Assembly (NCBI GenBank): GCA_016927175.1 | Contig: JAFGNC010000433.1 | Location: 1 to 20,454 of the forward strand | Direction: 5' to 3' | DNA length: 20,454 nucleotides | Source: Gammaproteobacteria bacterium | GTDB taxonomy: Bacteria > Pseudomonadota > Gammaproteobacteria > Steroidobacterales > Rariloculaceae | Shown: piece after piece, positions 1 to 5,913 of the stretch | How positions within the stretch are numbered: the stretch's first letter is position 1 | Layout: every line of letters starts with the position of its first letter | Translations under genes and position numbers: made by a program | The notes under the pieces: generated by a model | What the model was told of the DNA's origin: nothing | Database searches by the model: none | Seen by the model: only the letters and a program-made list of their open reading frames with translations

Positions 1-659
1 AACGGCAGCAGGTAGAGCTTCACGCCCGAGCCCGCGCCGGCGAGACGGGGACCGAGCTTCGCAAGGTCCTTGAAGCTCGTGCGGGCGGTCTGCACGGCGA
101 ATCCCTGCACGGGCCGCACGCGCAGCGTGATCTCGTACGCGACGCCGAGCAGCCCGTAGCTGAGCCGCATCAGCGGCATCAGGTTCTTGGTGCGCTCGTT
201 GATCACGAACTTCCTGCCGCCCGGGCTGACCATTTTCAGCTGCACGGCGTGCGCGGCGAACTGGCCGACGTCGCCCGCGATGGAGGCCTCGAGGCCCGCT
301 GCGCAGACGGCGCCGCCGACGCTGCGGTTGGCCAGGTCGAAGCCGCCGATCAGCTCGAGACCTTCCTCGCTCAGGATTTCGGCAAGGTCCGGAAGGGCGA
401 TGCCCGGCTGCACGGTCACGGTGTCCGCGTCGATCCGCAGCACCCGGTTCATCTCCGACAGGTCTATCAGGGTGCCGGAATTGGCCGTGATGCACCGCGT
501 CGTGGAGCTGCCGGAGCCGGTCGGGCGCACCGGGCCCGGGTACCGCTTCGGGTCCGTCAGGACCTGCGAGATCTCGCTCGGCGTCGTCGGACGCACGACC
601 ATTGCGGGACCGGCGGAGGGAAATCCTCCTGCGCGCTTGCGCGCAACGGCAGTGCTCAT
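1..659 (-). CDS. FAD-binding oxidoreductase (VAO/PCMH fold), partial at left edge
   Basis: The reading frame opens with ATG at 659 and stays open for 219 codons to the window edge, so the C-terminal substrate domain is missing. The visible part is the N-terminal FAD-binding half of the vanillyl-alcohol oxidase / FAD_binding_4 family. It shows VRPTTPSEI near residue 22, RPTGSGSS (45-52), SGTLIDLSEMNRVL (61-74), TVTVQPGIALPDL (80-92), the VGGAV glycine turn near 114, and a LLGVAYEITLRVRP strand near 170. Many relatives (gulonolactone or aldonolactone oxidases) have His in the GxGHS motif, to which FAD is covalently bound. Here that position is Ser, so FAD is probably non-covalent. A purine-rich SD (GGGGGAG) ends about nine bases before ATG. 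The substrate cannot be told from this half. It lies directly behind a c-di-GMP riboswitch, which implies second-messenger control. Confidence 0.85.
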   Translation of the reverse strand, partial: MSTAVARKRAGGFPSAGPAMVVRPTTPSEISQVLTDPKRYPGPVRPTGSGSSTTRCITANSGTLIDLSEMNRVLRIDADTVTVQPGIALPDLAEILSEEGLELIGGFDLANRSVGGAVCAAGLEASIAGDVGQFAAHAVQLKMVSPGGRKFVINERTKNLMPLMRLSYGLLGVAYEITLRVRPVQGFAVQTARTSFKDLAKLGPRLAGAGSGVKLYLLP

Positions 660-729
660 GCGGTGGTGCTCCCCCTCTTCGACAGGAAACGACGGTGCGC
701 TGGAAAAACGCCAAGGGTGAGCCTGATTG
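660..729 (-). promoter_or_regulatory. Riboswitch expression platform with SD-sequestering potential
   Basis: This leader lies between the c-di-GMP aptamer and the oxidase start. Seen: the SD GAGGGGGAGC is at 677-668 (minus strand). The segment GCTCACCCTT at 722-713 can pair with it through eight Watson-Crick pairs, one G-U and one A-G mismatch, enclosing a 35-base loop. Part of that segment, ACCCTT (718-713), is also the exact complement of AAGGGT (821-816) in the ligand-binding core of the aptamer. The two pairings are mutually exclusive. Inference: ligand-bound aptamer frees ACCCTT to mask the SD (OFF). A five-T run at 708-704 follows GGCG, but I found no strong stem before it, so termination is less likely than translational control. 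Confidence 0.5.
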
Positions 730-831
730 CGCCGCTGCGGCCCCGCTGTCGTAGGAATTCCTGCTGGAATGTCCCGTAGACCGGAAGCTTTGTGCCGCTG
801 GCTTTCGCCAGGTTTACCCTTATCAGCACCG
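730..831 (-). promoter_or_regulatory. Cyclic di-GMP-I (GEMM-I) riboswitch aptamer
   Basis: The minus strand matches the GEMM-I consensus by eye, using Vibrio Vc2 as template. The core AGGGTAAACC (820-811) is followed by a stem with a GAAA tetraloop (806-803), then CACAAAGCTTCCGGTCTA (794-777), a P3 hairpin with ATTCC/GGAAT arms around AGCA (770-757), and AGCGGGG (747-741). P1 forms between CGGTGCTG (831-824) and CAGCGGCG (737-730) with one mismatch. The spacing from tetraloop to the AAAGC core equals that of Vc2. The Vc2 pair C22-G45 appears here as U22-A45, a compensatory change. The position equivalent to G20 is G, which predicts c-di-GMP rather than the cGAMP preference of the A20 variants. 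It lies about 70 bases before the FAD-oxidase start. Confidence 0.88.
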
Positions 832-834
832 CCG

Positions 835-863
835 ACTATCGCTCACAACGTCCGCTGCTGCAA
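835..863 (-). promoter_or_regulatory. Promoter of the c-di-GMP riboswitch leader
   Basis: On the minus strand, TTGCAG (863-858) and GATAGT (840-835) are separated by 17 bases. Both hexamers are weak matches to the sigma-70 consensus. The predicted start would fall about seven bases further, at the 5' strand of aptamer P1. That is where a riboswitch transcript would be expected to begin. Confidence 0.45.
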
Positions 864-922
864 GCGATTGATTCGCGGTATCGGAACGCTCTGTTATGTC
901 GATTCGGCGACGGCCGGAACGG

Positions 923-1954
923 CTACAGATGCTCGTCCAGGAACGTGTAAATCTTGCGCCGGACGAAGTTCAGACCGAGCGGCGTCAGCGAATAGAAGCC
1001 GCTGCGGTGCCGGGCCAGCAGCGTCAGACGCTCGGGCCGCCCCGCGGCCTGCCACAGGGCATCGCGCGATTCACGCGGCATGCAGTCGTCGAACGCGGCC
1101 TCGATCAGCAGTATGTCGTTCGGGTCGTAGCGGCCGGCGTAACGGGCGGGGTCCGCCGGACCGAACAGGTTTTCGAAGAAAGCGCGGTAGCGCTCCAGCG
1201 ACCAGCCGAAGCTCGTCAGCACGTGCGTGCGCACCTCGCCGGCGCGGTTACTGCACGTGGCGAAGACGTTCGCCAGATTCGCGCCCCCCATCATCAGGAC
1301 CGCAGTCGAGACCCTGGGATCGTTGCCCATCAGCGTCGCGGTCACCAGGGCGCTCATGCTGAAGCCCACCATCGCGATGCGCGCGTCGTCGATCTCCGGC
1401 CGCGTCTCGGCCCAGTCGAGCAGGCGGCGCATGTCGACGACGGCGGAGCGGTATCTTTCGGCGCTGTCCTGGGCCATCCGCACGAACTGCGCCTCCGTTT
1501 CCGTCGAGCTGAGGCCGCTCCACGGGAACAGCGGAGAATTGCCGAGCACCCAGATGATGTTGGCGTCTCCGTTGGACCTGCGTGCATAGCCGCGCGTGAT
1601 TCGGCTCGGCGGATACGTGCTCGTGCCCCAGATCGGCAGCACGACGACCAGCTTCTTGGCGCCCGGGGAAAGGCTCTTGTAGTAGATCGCCTCGACACGC
1701 CGGTCCGGTCCGCCGTTCATGCCCCCGGACGGAAACGACAGCTCGACGACCTCGTGGAACCGCGTGGTGTCGACCGGATCGGACACCTCTACGGTTACGG
1801 GGCCGGAATGGTCGAACAGCGAGTGGGCCGTCTGCGGCGGAGTGTAAGCGTAGTCGTCCGGCGTCGACGGAGGCCTATGTAGATGAGCTATGCAGCCTGC
1901 CGAGGTCAGCAACAGTGCGGCCGCCGGAAGCCATTTTGCAAATTGAAGCAACAA
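923..1954 (-). CDS. Exported alpha/beta hydrolase, possible lipoprotein
   Basis: A 343-residue protein starts with a hydrophobic leader (about residues 8-20) ending in LTSAGC, with Cys21 as a possible lipidation site; Ser at -3 is not ideal for a lipobox. The core is an alpha/beta-hydrolase fold. The nucleophile elbow is MVGFSMS (Ser199), the likely acid is Asp289 or Asp290 in AAFDDCM, and the likely His is 316 in LLARHRSG. The substrate is unknown; it may be an esterase or dienelactone-hydrolase-like enzyme acting in the periplasm. The only start that keeps the signal sequence is TTG at 1954. The frame upstream is closed by TGA with no ATG or GTG between, and no clear SD is visible. It lies 127 bases downstream of the permease gene and has its own promoter candidate. 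Confidence 0.75.
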   Translation of the reverse strand: MLLQFAKWLPAAALLLTSAGCIAHLHRPPSTPDDYAYTPPQTAHSLFDHSGPVTVEVSDPVDTTRFHEVVELSFPSGGMNGGPDRRVEAIYYKSLSPGAKKLVVVLPIWGTSTYPPSRITRGYARRSNGDANIIWVLGNSPLFPWSGLSSTETEAQFVRMAQDSAERYRSAVVDMRRLLDWAETRPEIDDARIAMVGFSMSALVTATLMGNDPRVSTAVLMMGGANLANVFATCSNRAGEVRTHVLTSFGWSLERYRAFFENLFGPADPARYAGRYDPNDILLIEAAFDDCMPRESRDALWQAAGRPERLTLLARHRSGFYSLTPLGLNFVRRKIYTFLDEHL

Positions 1955-2024
1955 CTTGAGCCAGGCGGTTCCGGATCGGGGTGTGGGCGAAATGCGACAG
2001 GTGCCGCCTCATCGCGGCGCTCGA

Positions 2025-2053
2025 ATTCTACAGATCGCACCAGAGGGAGTGAA
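2025..2053 (-). promoter_or_regulatory. Sigma-70-like promoter for the alpha/beta hydrolase
   Basis: On the minus strand, TTCACT (2053-2048; 4 of 6 consensus bases) and TAGAAT (2030-2025; 5 of 6) are 17 bases apart. Transcription would start near 2018, leaving about 64 bases before the TTG start at 1954. This suggests the hydrolase need not depend on read-through from the permease. Confidence 0.5.
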
Positions 2054-2081
2054 CCTCCGGGCCGCGGCGGGCGCGCAAGGG

Positions 2082-3296
2082 CTACTCGTACCGCAGTGCC
2101 TCGATCGGGTTCAGGCGGGCCGCCCGTCTCGCGGGCCAGATGCCGAAAAAAAGTCCCACGCCGACGCTGAACGCGAACGCGAGGCCGACGGACTCGGGGG
2201 AAACGAAGACCTCCCAGCCGGCGAACCGAGACATCAGCGAAGACGCTGCGGCGCCGAGCCCGATACCGAGCAGACCGCCGAGCAGGCACAGCGTCACGGA
2301 CTCGACCAGAAACTGGAGCAGGATGCTGCCTCGGGTCGCGCCGAGCGCCATACGAATACCGATTTCCCGCGTGCGCTCCGTGACGCTGACGAGCATGATG
2401 TTCATGATGCCGATGCCGCCCACGATCAGGCTGACGCCGGCGATGCTCGCCAGCAGCACTGTGAACGTCTGCTGTGCTTCCTGCTGCGTCTCGAGAAACT
2501 CGCGGCGATCGACGATAGCGAAATCGTTCGGCTGCCCCGGCAGCAGGCGGTGGGCCTTACGCAGCACCCGCTCGATGTCTACCATGGCCCGCTCGATCCG
2601 AATGTCCTCGAGCACTCGCACGCTGATGCTGTCGAGCTCCTCCTGGCCGAACAGGCGCTGCGCGGCAGTGTTCAGCGGGATGAACGCGTTCGAGTCCGGA
2701 CCGCGGTTGCCGAACCCGCCGCCGCCGGCACTCGCGAGGACGCCGACGACGCGAAACGGCTGATTGTTGATTGCGATGGACTGGTCGATCAGGTCGGCGG
2801 CGGCGACCTCGAGCTGTTGCGGAATCTCCGCTCCGACGACGACGACCCTGCGTTTGGCTTCGTCCTCTTCGAGCGTGAAGAACCGCCCGACAGCGAGGTC
2901 GTAGTTGAAGACGTCGGCATAGTGCCAGGCCGTGCCGGTCACCCGGACGTTCGTGTTCCGGTTCAGGTACTTCAGCTGCCCCCTGCCGGTGATCTCGGGG
3001 ATCACGGCGTCGAGGTAACGCGACTCCGTCTCGAGCGGCTCGACGTCGTCGACACTCAGCGTCAGCTGGTCCCGGGCAACGCCCATCGAGAAGAACCGCG
3101 AAGCCGTGACGTTCAGAATATTGGCGCCGAGAGAGGCGATCTGGTCGTCGATGCGTTTCTGCGCCCCCGCGCCGGCCGCGAGCATCGCGATGACTGCGCT
3201 GACGCCAATGATGATGCCGAGCATCGTCAGCATTGCGCGAAAGAAGTTCGCCTGAATCGACTGAAGAGCGACCCGGATGATCTCGCCGAAAAGCAT
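2082..3296 (-). CDS. MacB/FtsX-type ABC transporter permease
   Basis: The product is 404 residues from ATG at 3296. It has the MacB architecture. TM1 (about 21-41) carries the family signature AMLTMLGIIIGVSAVIAM. A periplasmic core domain of about 240 residues follows, then three C-terminal membrane segments (GVSLIVGGIGIMNIMLVSV onward, including ESVTLCLLGGLLGIGLGAA). The coupling-helix motif TEREIGIRMALGA appears as TRTREIGIRMALGA with the usual ERTREIGIR core. A GTG 48 bases upstream (3344) would add a non-typical extension, so ATG is preferred. No ATPase or membrane-fusion partner is next to it: the upstream neighbour is divergent and the downstream gene is a hydrolase. Such permeases usually work with a LolD/MacB-type ATPase on lipoproteins, peptides or macrolides; which applies here is unknown. 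Confidence 0.9.
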   Translation of the reverse strand: MLFGEIIRVALQSIQANFFRAMLTMLGIIIGVSAVIAMLAAGAGAQKRIDDQIASLGANILNVTASRFFSMGVARDQLTLSVDDVEPLETESRYLDAVIPEITGRGQLKYLNRNTNVRVTGTAWHYADVFNYDLAVGRFFTLEEDEAKRRVVVVGAEIPQQLEVAAADLIDQSIAINNQPFRVVGVLASAGGGGFGNRGPDSNAFIPLNTAAQRLFGQEELDSISVRVLEDIRIERAMVDIERVLRKAHRLLPGQPNDFAIVDRREFLETQQEAQQTFTVLLASIAGVSLIVGGIGIMNIMLVSVTERTREIGIRMALGATRGSILLQFLVESVTLCLLGGLLGIGLGAAASSLMSRFAGWEVFVSPESVGLAFAFSVGVGLFFGIWPARRAARLNPIEALRYE

Positions 3297-3323
3297 CGGA
3301 TATCCACTGTGGAGGGCGCCGTT

Positions 3324-3351
3324 AAAGTAGCAGAGGGGAGGCACCGGTCAA
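3324..3351 (-). promoter_or_regulatory. Promoter of the ABC permease
   Basis: On the minus strand, TTGACC (3351-3346; 5 of 6) lies 16 bases before TACTTT (3329-3324), which is preceded by TGC as in extended -10 elements. The transcript would start near 3317, about 20 bases before the ATG at 3296. The -35 is inside the inverted repeat at 3341-3363. Confidence 0.5.
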
Positions 3352-3363
3352 AGCCGCCGGTGC
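3341..3363. repeat. Inverted repeat, operator-like, between divergent genes
   Basis: GCACCGG (3341-3347) and CCGGTGC (3357-3363) form perfect 7-base arms around a 9-base centre. The repeat covers the permease -35 and lies 64 bases upstream of the M23 peptidase start. There is no T-run, so an operator is more likely than a terminator. The regulator is unknown. Confidence 0.4.
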
Positions 3364-3426
3364 TGAAGATTTGTGTGCGGCGACGGCTATTTACGCGTCT
3401 CGACAAGGGGCGGGTGCTTCACTACG

Positions 3427-4467
3427 ATGGATTTGTCCGACATCACGGCGGAGAAAGCACGGGTGCGTGTCCTGCGGCGGGGCATCGAGGTGGTCCTGGC
3501 AGTTATCGGCTTTGCCGCGCTGTCGCTCGTGCCGCTCGGCGGCAGCTCCGGCAACTCGGAGATCGGCCTCGAGCCGTGGCTTCCGCGCTCGGCCCACGAG
3601 GCCTATGGTTACCGGCTCGCGCTCGAAGGCTTCAGGCGCCCGCCGGCGCGCGACTGGCTGCTGGCCTCGGAGCGCGCCGTGCTGCAGCCGCGGAGGGCAG
3701 ACCTGCCGGTCGCGTCCTCGGGCCGCTTCGAAGCCGGCACGGGACAGGCGCTCGGTTACCGGTTCACCGCGCGAGGCGGCCGCCGCGTCACGGTCGAGGT
3801 TGCCGCGCGGTCGGTCGCGGAAGGGAGCGGCCGGGACGGAACGGGCGCGGATGACCGCGCTGCGCTGTTCGTGGATCTGTTCTTCGCAACGGCGGACGGC
3901 GTCGAGTATCTGCGCAGCGCGCCGCCGCTTCGCACGCGCGGCCCAACCGCCCGCCAGCGCGTCGAGCTGACCGTGCTCGACGACGGCGAGTATCTGCTGC
4001 GCGTGCAGCCGTCGCTGGAGTTCTCCGGAGATTACGACGTGCAGGTACGCAGCGAGCCGCTGCTCGCGTTCCCGGTGCAAGGGTTCGGCGCGCGGGCGAT
4101 TCAGAGCGGGTTCGGCGCGGAGCGCGACGGCGGGGCGCGGTCCCATCGCGGCGTGGACATCTTCGCACCCCGCGGCACGGCGGTCGTGGCGGCCATGGAC
4201 GGCTGGGTCTCCCGAGTCGACACGACGGCCCGCGGCGGCAACGTCGTATGGCTGCAGCCGCTGTTCGGCAACATGCGGCTGTACTACGCGCATCTCGACA
4301 CGCAACTCGTCGAGCGGGGCGAGTTCGTGCTGGCGGGCGACGTGGTGGGCACCGTCGGCAATACCGGCAACGCCCGCACGACGCCGCCGCATCTGCACTT
4401 CGGCGTCTACGTCAGGCAGCGCGGGCGGCGCGGCGGAGCCAGGGATCCCTATCCGTTTCTCGATTAG
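3427..4467 (+). CDS. Membrane-anchored M23 (LytM) family peptidase
   Basis: From ATG at 3427 the protein is 346 residues. A short cytoplasmic N-terminus is followed by one membrane segment (about 19-38, GIEVVLAVIGFAALSLVPLG), then a periplasmic part. The middle (about 95-208) looks like a beta-rich, pre-peptidase C-terminal-like domain. Residues about 238-346 are a LytM domain with zinc ligands His240 and Asp244 (HRGVD) and His324 (HLHF), plus His289 in YAHLD and His322. All key residues are present, so it should be an active murein endopeptidase, not a degenerate activator. GTG at 3373 is an alternative start; ATG at 3427 fits the membrane anchor better. A -10-like TATTTA is at 3388-3393. 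Confidence 0.87.
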   Translation: MDLSDITAEKARVRVLRRGIEVVLAVIGFAALSLVPLGGSSGNSEIGLEPWLPRSAHEAYGYRLALEGFRRPPARDWLLASERAVLQPRRADLPVASSGRFEAGTGQALGYRFTARGGRRVTVEVAARSVAEGSGRDGTGADDRAALFVDLFFATADGVEYLRSAPPLRTRGPTARQRVELTVLDDGEYLLRVQPSLEFSGDYDVQVRSEPLLAFPVQGFGARAIQSGFGAERDGGARSHRGVDIFAPRGTAVVAAMDGWVSRVDTTARGGNVVWLQPLFGNMRLYYAHLDTQLVERGEFVLAGDVVGTVGNTGNARTTPPHLHFGVYVRQRGRRGGARDPYPFLD

Positions 4468-4566
4468 CGGGCGTTTTGCCGGCCGCTCGCCGATCAGTGG
4501 GCTGCTTCGTTGCGATGCCGTAGCGGCTCGTATAGATTGGCTCGGCACTCCGACGGATTTTCGACA

Positions 4567-4776
4567 ATGACGTTACGGGAAAGGGTCGAGCAGGTGTTTC
4601 CCGGCTGGAAGCGCTGGTATCCGAGCCTCTTCGACGCCGCCACGGATCTCGGGCTGATCCGGGCCGAGGTGTGCTCGCCGGATTCGCTGCTGCTCAGCAA
4701 GCGGCACGCGAAGGTGCAGCGCGCCGCCGAGGCGGCTCATCGCGAGAAATGGGGCGGGGGGCCTCCGGAGGAATGA
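4567..4776 (+). CDS. Small hypothetical protein (69 aa)
   Basis: From ATG at 4567 the protein is 69 residues, basic and amphipathic. It has an aromatic patch FPGWKRWYPSLF (11-22), one Cys (36) and a charged helix with KRHAKVQRAAEAAHREKW near the end. There is no signal peptide or membrane segment. I do not recognise the family. The gene ends seven bases before the DUF1348 gene, and the SD of that gene (GGAGG) overlaps its last codons, so the two are probably cotranscribed and coupled. A -10-like TATAGA is at 4531-4536. No clear SD precedes this ATG. The frame is supported by the tight spacing and normal codon use, not by a known homologue. Confidence 0.55.
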   Translation: MTLRERVEQVFPGWKRWYPSLFDAATDLGLIRAEVCSPDSLLLSKRHAKVQRAAEAAHREKWGGGPPEE

Positions 4777-4783
4777 CCAAACG

Positions 4784-5239
4784 ATGAGCGAAGCCGTGCG
4801 CAGCCCGGTGCCTCCCTTCACCGAGGAGACGGCCCGTCAGAAGGTAAAAGCCGCCGAGGACGCCTGGAACACGAAGGACCCGGAGCGCGTCGCGCGGGCG
4901 TACACCGAAGACTCCGTGTGGAGGAACCGCGACGAGTTCATTCGAGGACGGGCGGAGATCGAGGCCTTCCTGCGCCGCAAATGGAGTCGGGAGCTGGAAT
5001 ATCGTCTCCGCAAGAGCTTGTGGGCTTTCGACGATCGCCGCATCGCAGTCCGATTCCAGTACGAATGGAAGGACGCCGCGGGACGCTGGTTCCGCTCTTA
5101 CGGTAACGAGCTGTGGGAATTCGACGACGCCGGCCTGATGCGGCGCCGCGAAGCGAGCATCAACGACGTTCCGATCGAGGAGTCGGATCGCCGGTTCGTC
5201 GGCGGCGGCTGGCGCGATCGGGAGCTTCCGCTGCGGTAG
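4784..5239 (+). CDS. DUF1348 / SnoaL-like (NTF2-fold) protein
   Basis: This 151-residue protein has the DUF1348 pattern of the NTF2-like superfamily. It contains FTEETARQKVKAAEDAWN (13-30), AYTEDSVWRNRDEFIRGR (40-57), an AFLRRKW helix, FQYEWKD, and the C-terminal signature GNELWEFDDAGLMRRREASIND. The fold is a cone-shaped alpha+beta barrel. Family members are cytosolic and the catalytic role of DUF1348 is not established. ATG at 4784 is preceded by GGAGG about 11 bases away, inside the end of the previous gene. After the stop comes a 328-base gap with a hairpin. Confidence 0.85.
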   Translation: MSEAVRSPVPPFTEETARQKVKAAEDAWNTKDPERVARAYTEDSVWRNRDEFIRGRAEIEAFLRRKWSRELEYRLRKSLWAFDDRRIAVRFQYEWKDAAGRWFRSYGNELWEFDDAGLMRRREASINDVPIEESDRRFVGGGWRDRELPLR

Positions 5240-5345
5240 CCGGCGGTGCCGGCACCCGCCCCAGTGTGTCGCCATTTGATGACGCTTTTTTGACCAACCT
5301 GACGGCCTCTAAAGCGGCGCTTCCCGGCAAGCATACTTTCAGGTC

Positions 5346-5380
5346 TTTTCCACAACTTTATCCACAGATATTGTGGATGG
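5346..5380. promoter_or_regulatory. DnaA-box cluster
   Basis: TTATCCACA at 5358-5366 is a perfect consensus DnaA box. TTTTCCACA at 5346-5354 differs at one base. A third box on the minus strand (5380-5372) differs at two. The second and third form an inverted repeat, ATCCACA (5360-5366) and TGTGGAT (5372-5378), around GATAT. The boxes are seen in the sequence; DnaA binding is inferred. dnaA, dnaN, rpmH and gidA are not in the window, so this is not an evident oriC. Confidence 0.5.
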
Positions 5381-5409
5381 CTGACCGGCCCCCGCCGCCG
5401 TGCCGGCCG

Positions 5410-5458
5410 CAATGAGGCGGGCCGACACCGGGCGGGAACCGCCCGCCGCCCGCCATTG
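5410..5458 (+). terminator. Large nested hairpin, possible terminator of the DUF1348 unit
   Basis: The inner stem CGGGCGG (5429-5435) / CCGCCCG (5439-5445) has a GAA loop. An outer stem GGCGGGC (5416-5422) / GCCCGCC (5448-5454) is extended by CAAT (5410-5413) / ATTG (5455-5458) after a two-base bulge. The plus-strand sequence that follows, TTAGCTTT, is only a poor T-tract. It could be a weak terminator or another RNA structure; its strength rests on GC pairing. Confidence 0.4.
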
Positions 5459-5567
5459 TTAGCTTTCCCTCATATCTTTGTGCAGCATTTGTCTAACGGG
5501 GAAGTTCCGCTCCCTGTGTACAATTGCAGCTCGACCCCGAGGCCTGCTCCCGTAACCCTGGCTCGCC

Positions 5568-5882
5568 ATGCAGAAGATGATCATCGCCAACCGACTCGCG
5601 GACGGGGCCGTGGCGTTCCTCGCGCCGAACCACGAGTGGACGGCGTCGGTGGAGGAGGGGGCGGTCATTACCACCGAGCTCGAGGCGGAACAGAGTCTGG
5701 CCGTCGCGAAGAGGCACGAGGAAGACTGCCTGATCGTCGATCCTGTGCTGATCGACGTGACAGTGACCGACGGCCGTCCCCGGCCCACGGCCATCCGCGA
5801 GGCCATCCGAGCATTCGGACCCACGATCAGGACGGATCTCGCCCCGCCCGAGCAGGCGGAAGCCGCCGTGGCTTGGCGCTGA
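5568..5882 (+). CDS. DUF2849 domain protein of the sulfite reductase operon
   Basis: The 104-residue protein has the DUF2849 pattern: IIANRLADGAVAFLAP at the start, then W-T-SVEEGAVI, a short acidic helix EAEQSLAVAKRHEE, and CLIVDPVLIDV in the middle. Members of this family are small cytosolic proteins usually encoded directly before a nitrite/sulfite reductase. No enzymatic activity is established; a helper or electron-transfer role for the reductase is only inferred from context. ATG at 5568 is followed by a second in-frame ATG at 5577, and no strong SD separates the choices. The stop lies 31 bases before the cysI start. Confidence 0.82.
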   Translation: MQKMIIANRLADGAVAFLAPNHEWTASVEEGAVITTELEAEQSLAVAKRHEEDCLIVDPVLIDVTVTDGRPRPTAIREAIRAFGPTIRTDLAPPEQAEAAVAWR

Positions 5883-5913
5883 TCGCGCCCTCCGGACCGA
5901 GAATGTGAGCTCC

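Larger units (their letters stand above)
5240..5567. other. 328-base intergenic region upstream of the sulfite-reduction operon
   Basis: No convincing gene is seen here. From left to right the gap holds a T-run (5285-5290), a cluster of DnaA-box-like nonamers (5346-5380), a large nested hairpin (5410-5458), further weak DnaA-like nonamers on the minus strand (5479-5487 with two mismatches, 5515-5523 with one), and a -10-like TACAAT (5519-5524) about 44 bases before the DUF2849 start. No -35 at standard spacing was found for this hexamer. I looked for a SAM-type riboswitch and saw none. Confidence 0.6.

Noticed and set aside
704..708. Five-T run in the riboswitch leader as an intrinsic terminator
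   Set aside because: The preceding GGCG has no strong complementary arm close upstream; SD masking explains the sequence better.
187..779. Plus-strand frames over the left-edge region and the riboswitch
   Set aside because: They are opposite the FAD-oxidase frame and the aptamer; the minus-strand frame has family motifs and they have none.
730..831. Aptamer as a cGAMP-specific GEMM-Ib variant
   Set aside because: The position equivalent to Vc2 residue 20 is G, while cGAMP-selective variants have A; c-di-GMP is the better prediction.
1956..3854. Long plus-strand frame opposite the ABC permease and running into the M23 gene
   Set aside because: It overlaps two clear genes in other frames and shows no recognisable motif; it is a by-product of high GC.
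5240..5567. SAM-type or other sulfur-linked riboswitch before the sulfite reductase operon
   Set aside because: No conserved core of a known sulfur riboswitch was recognised in the gap.
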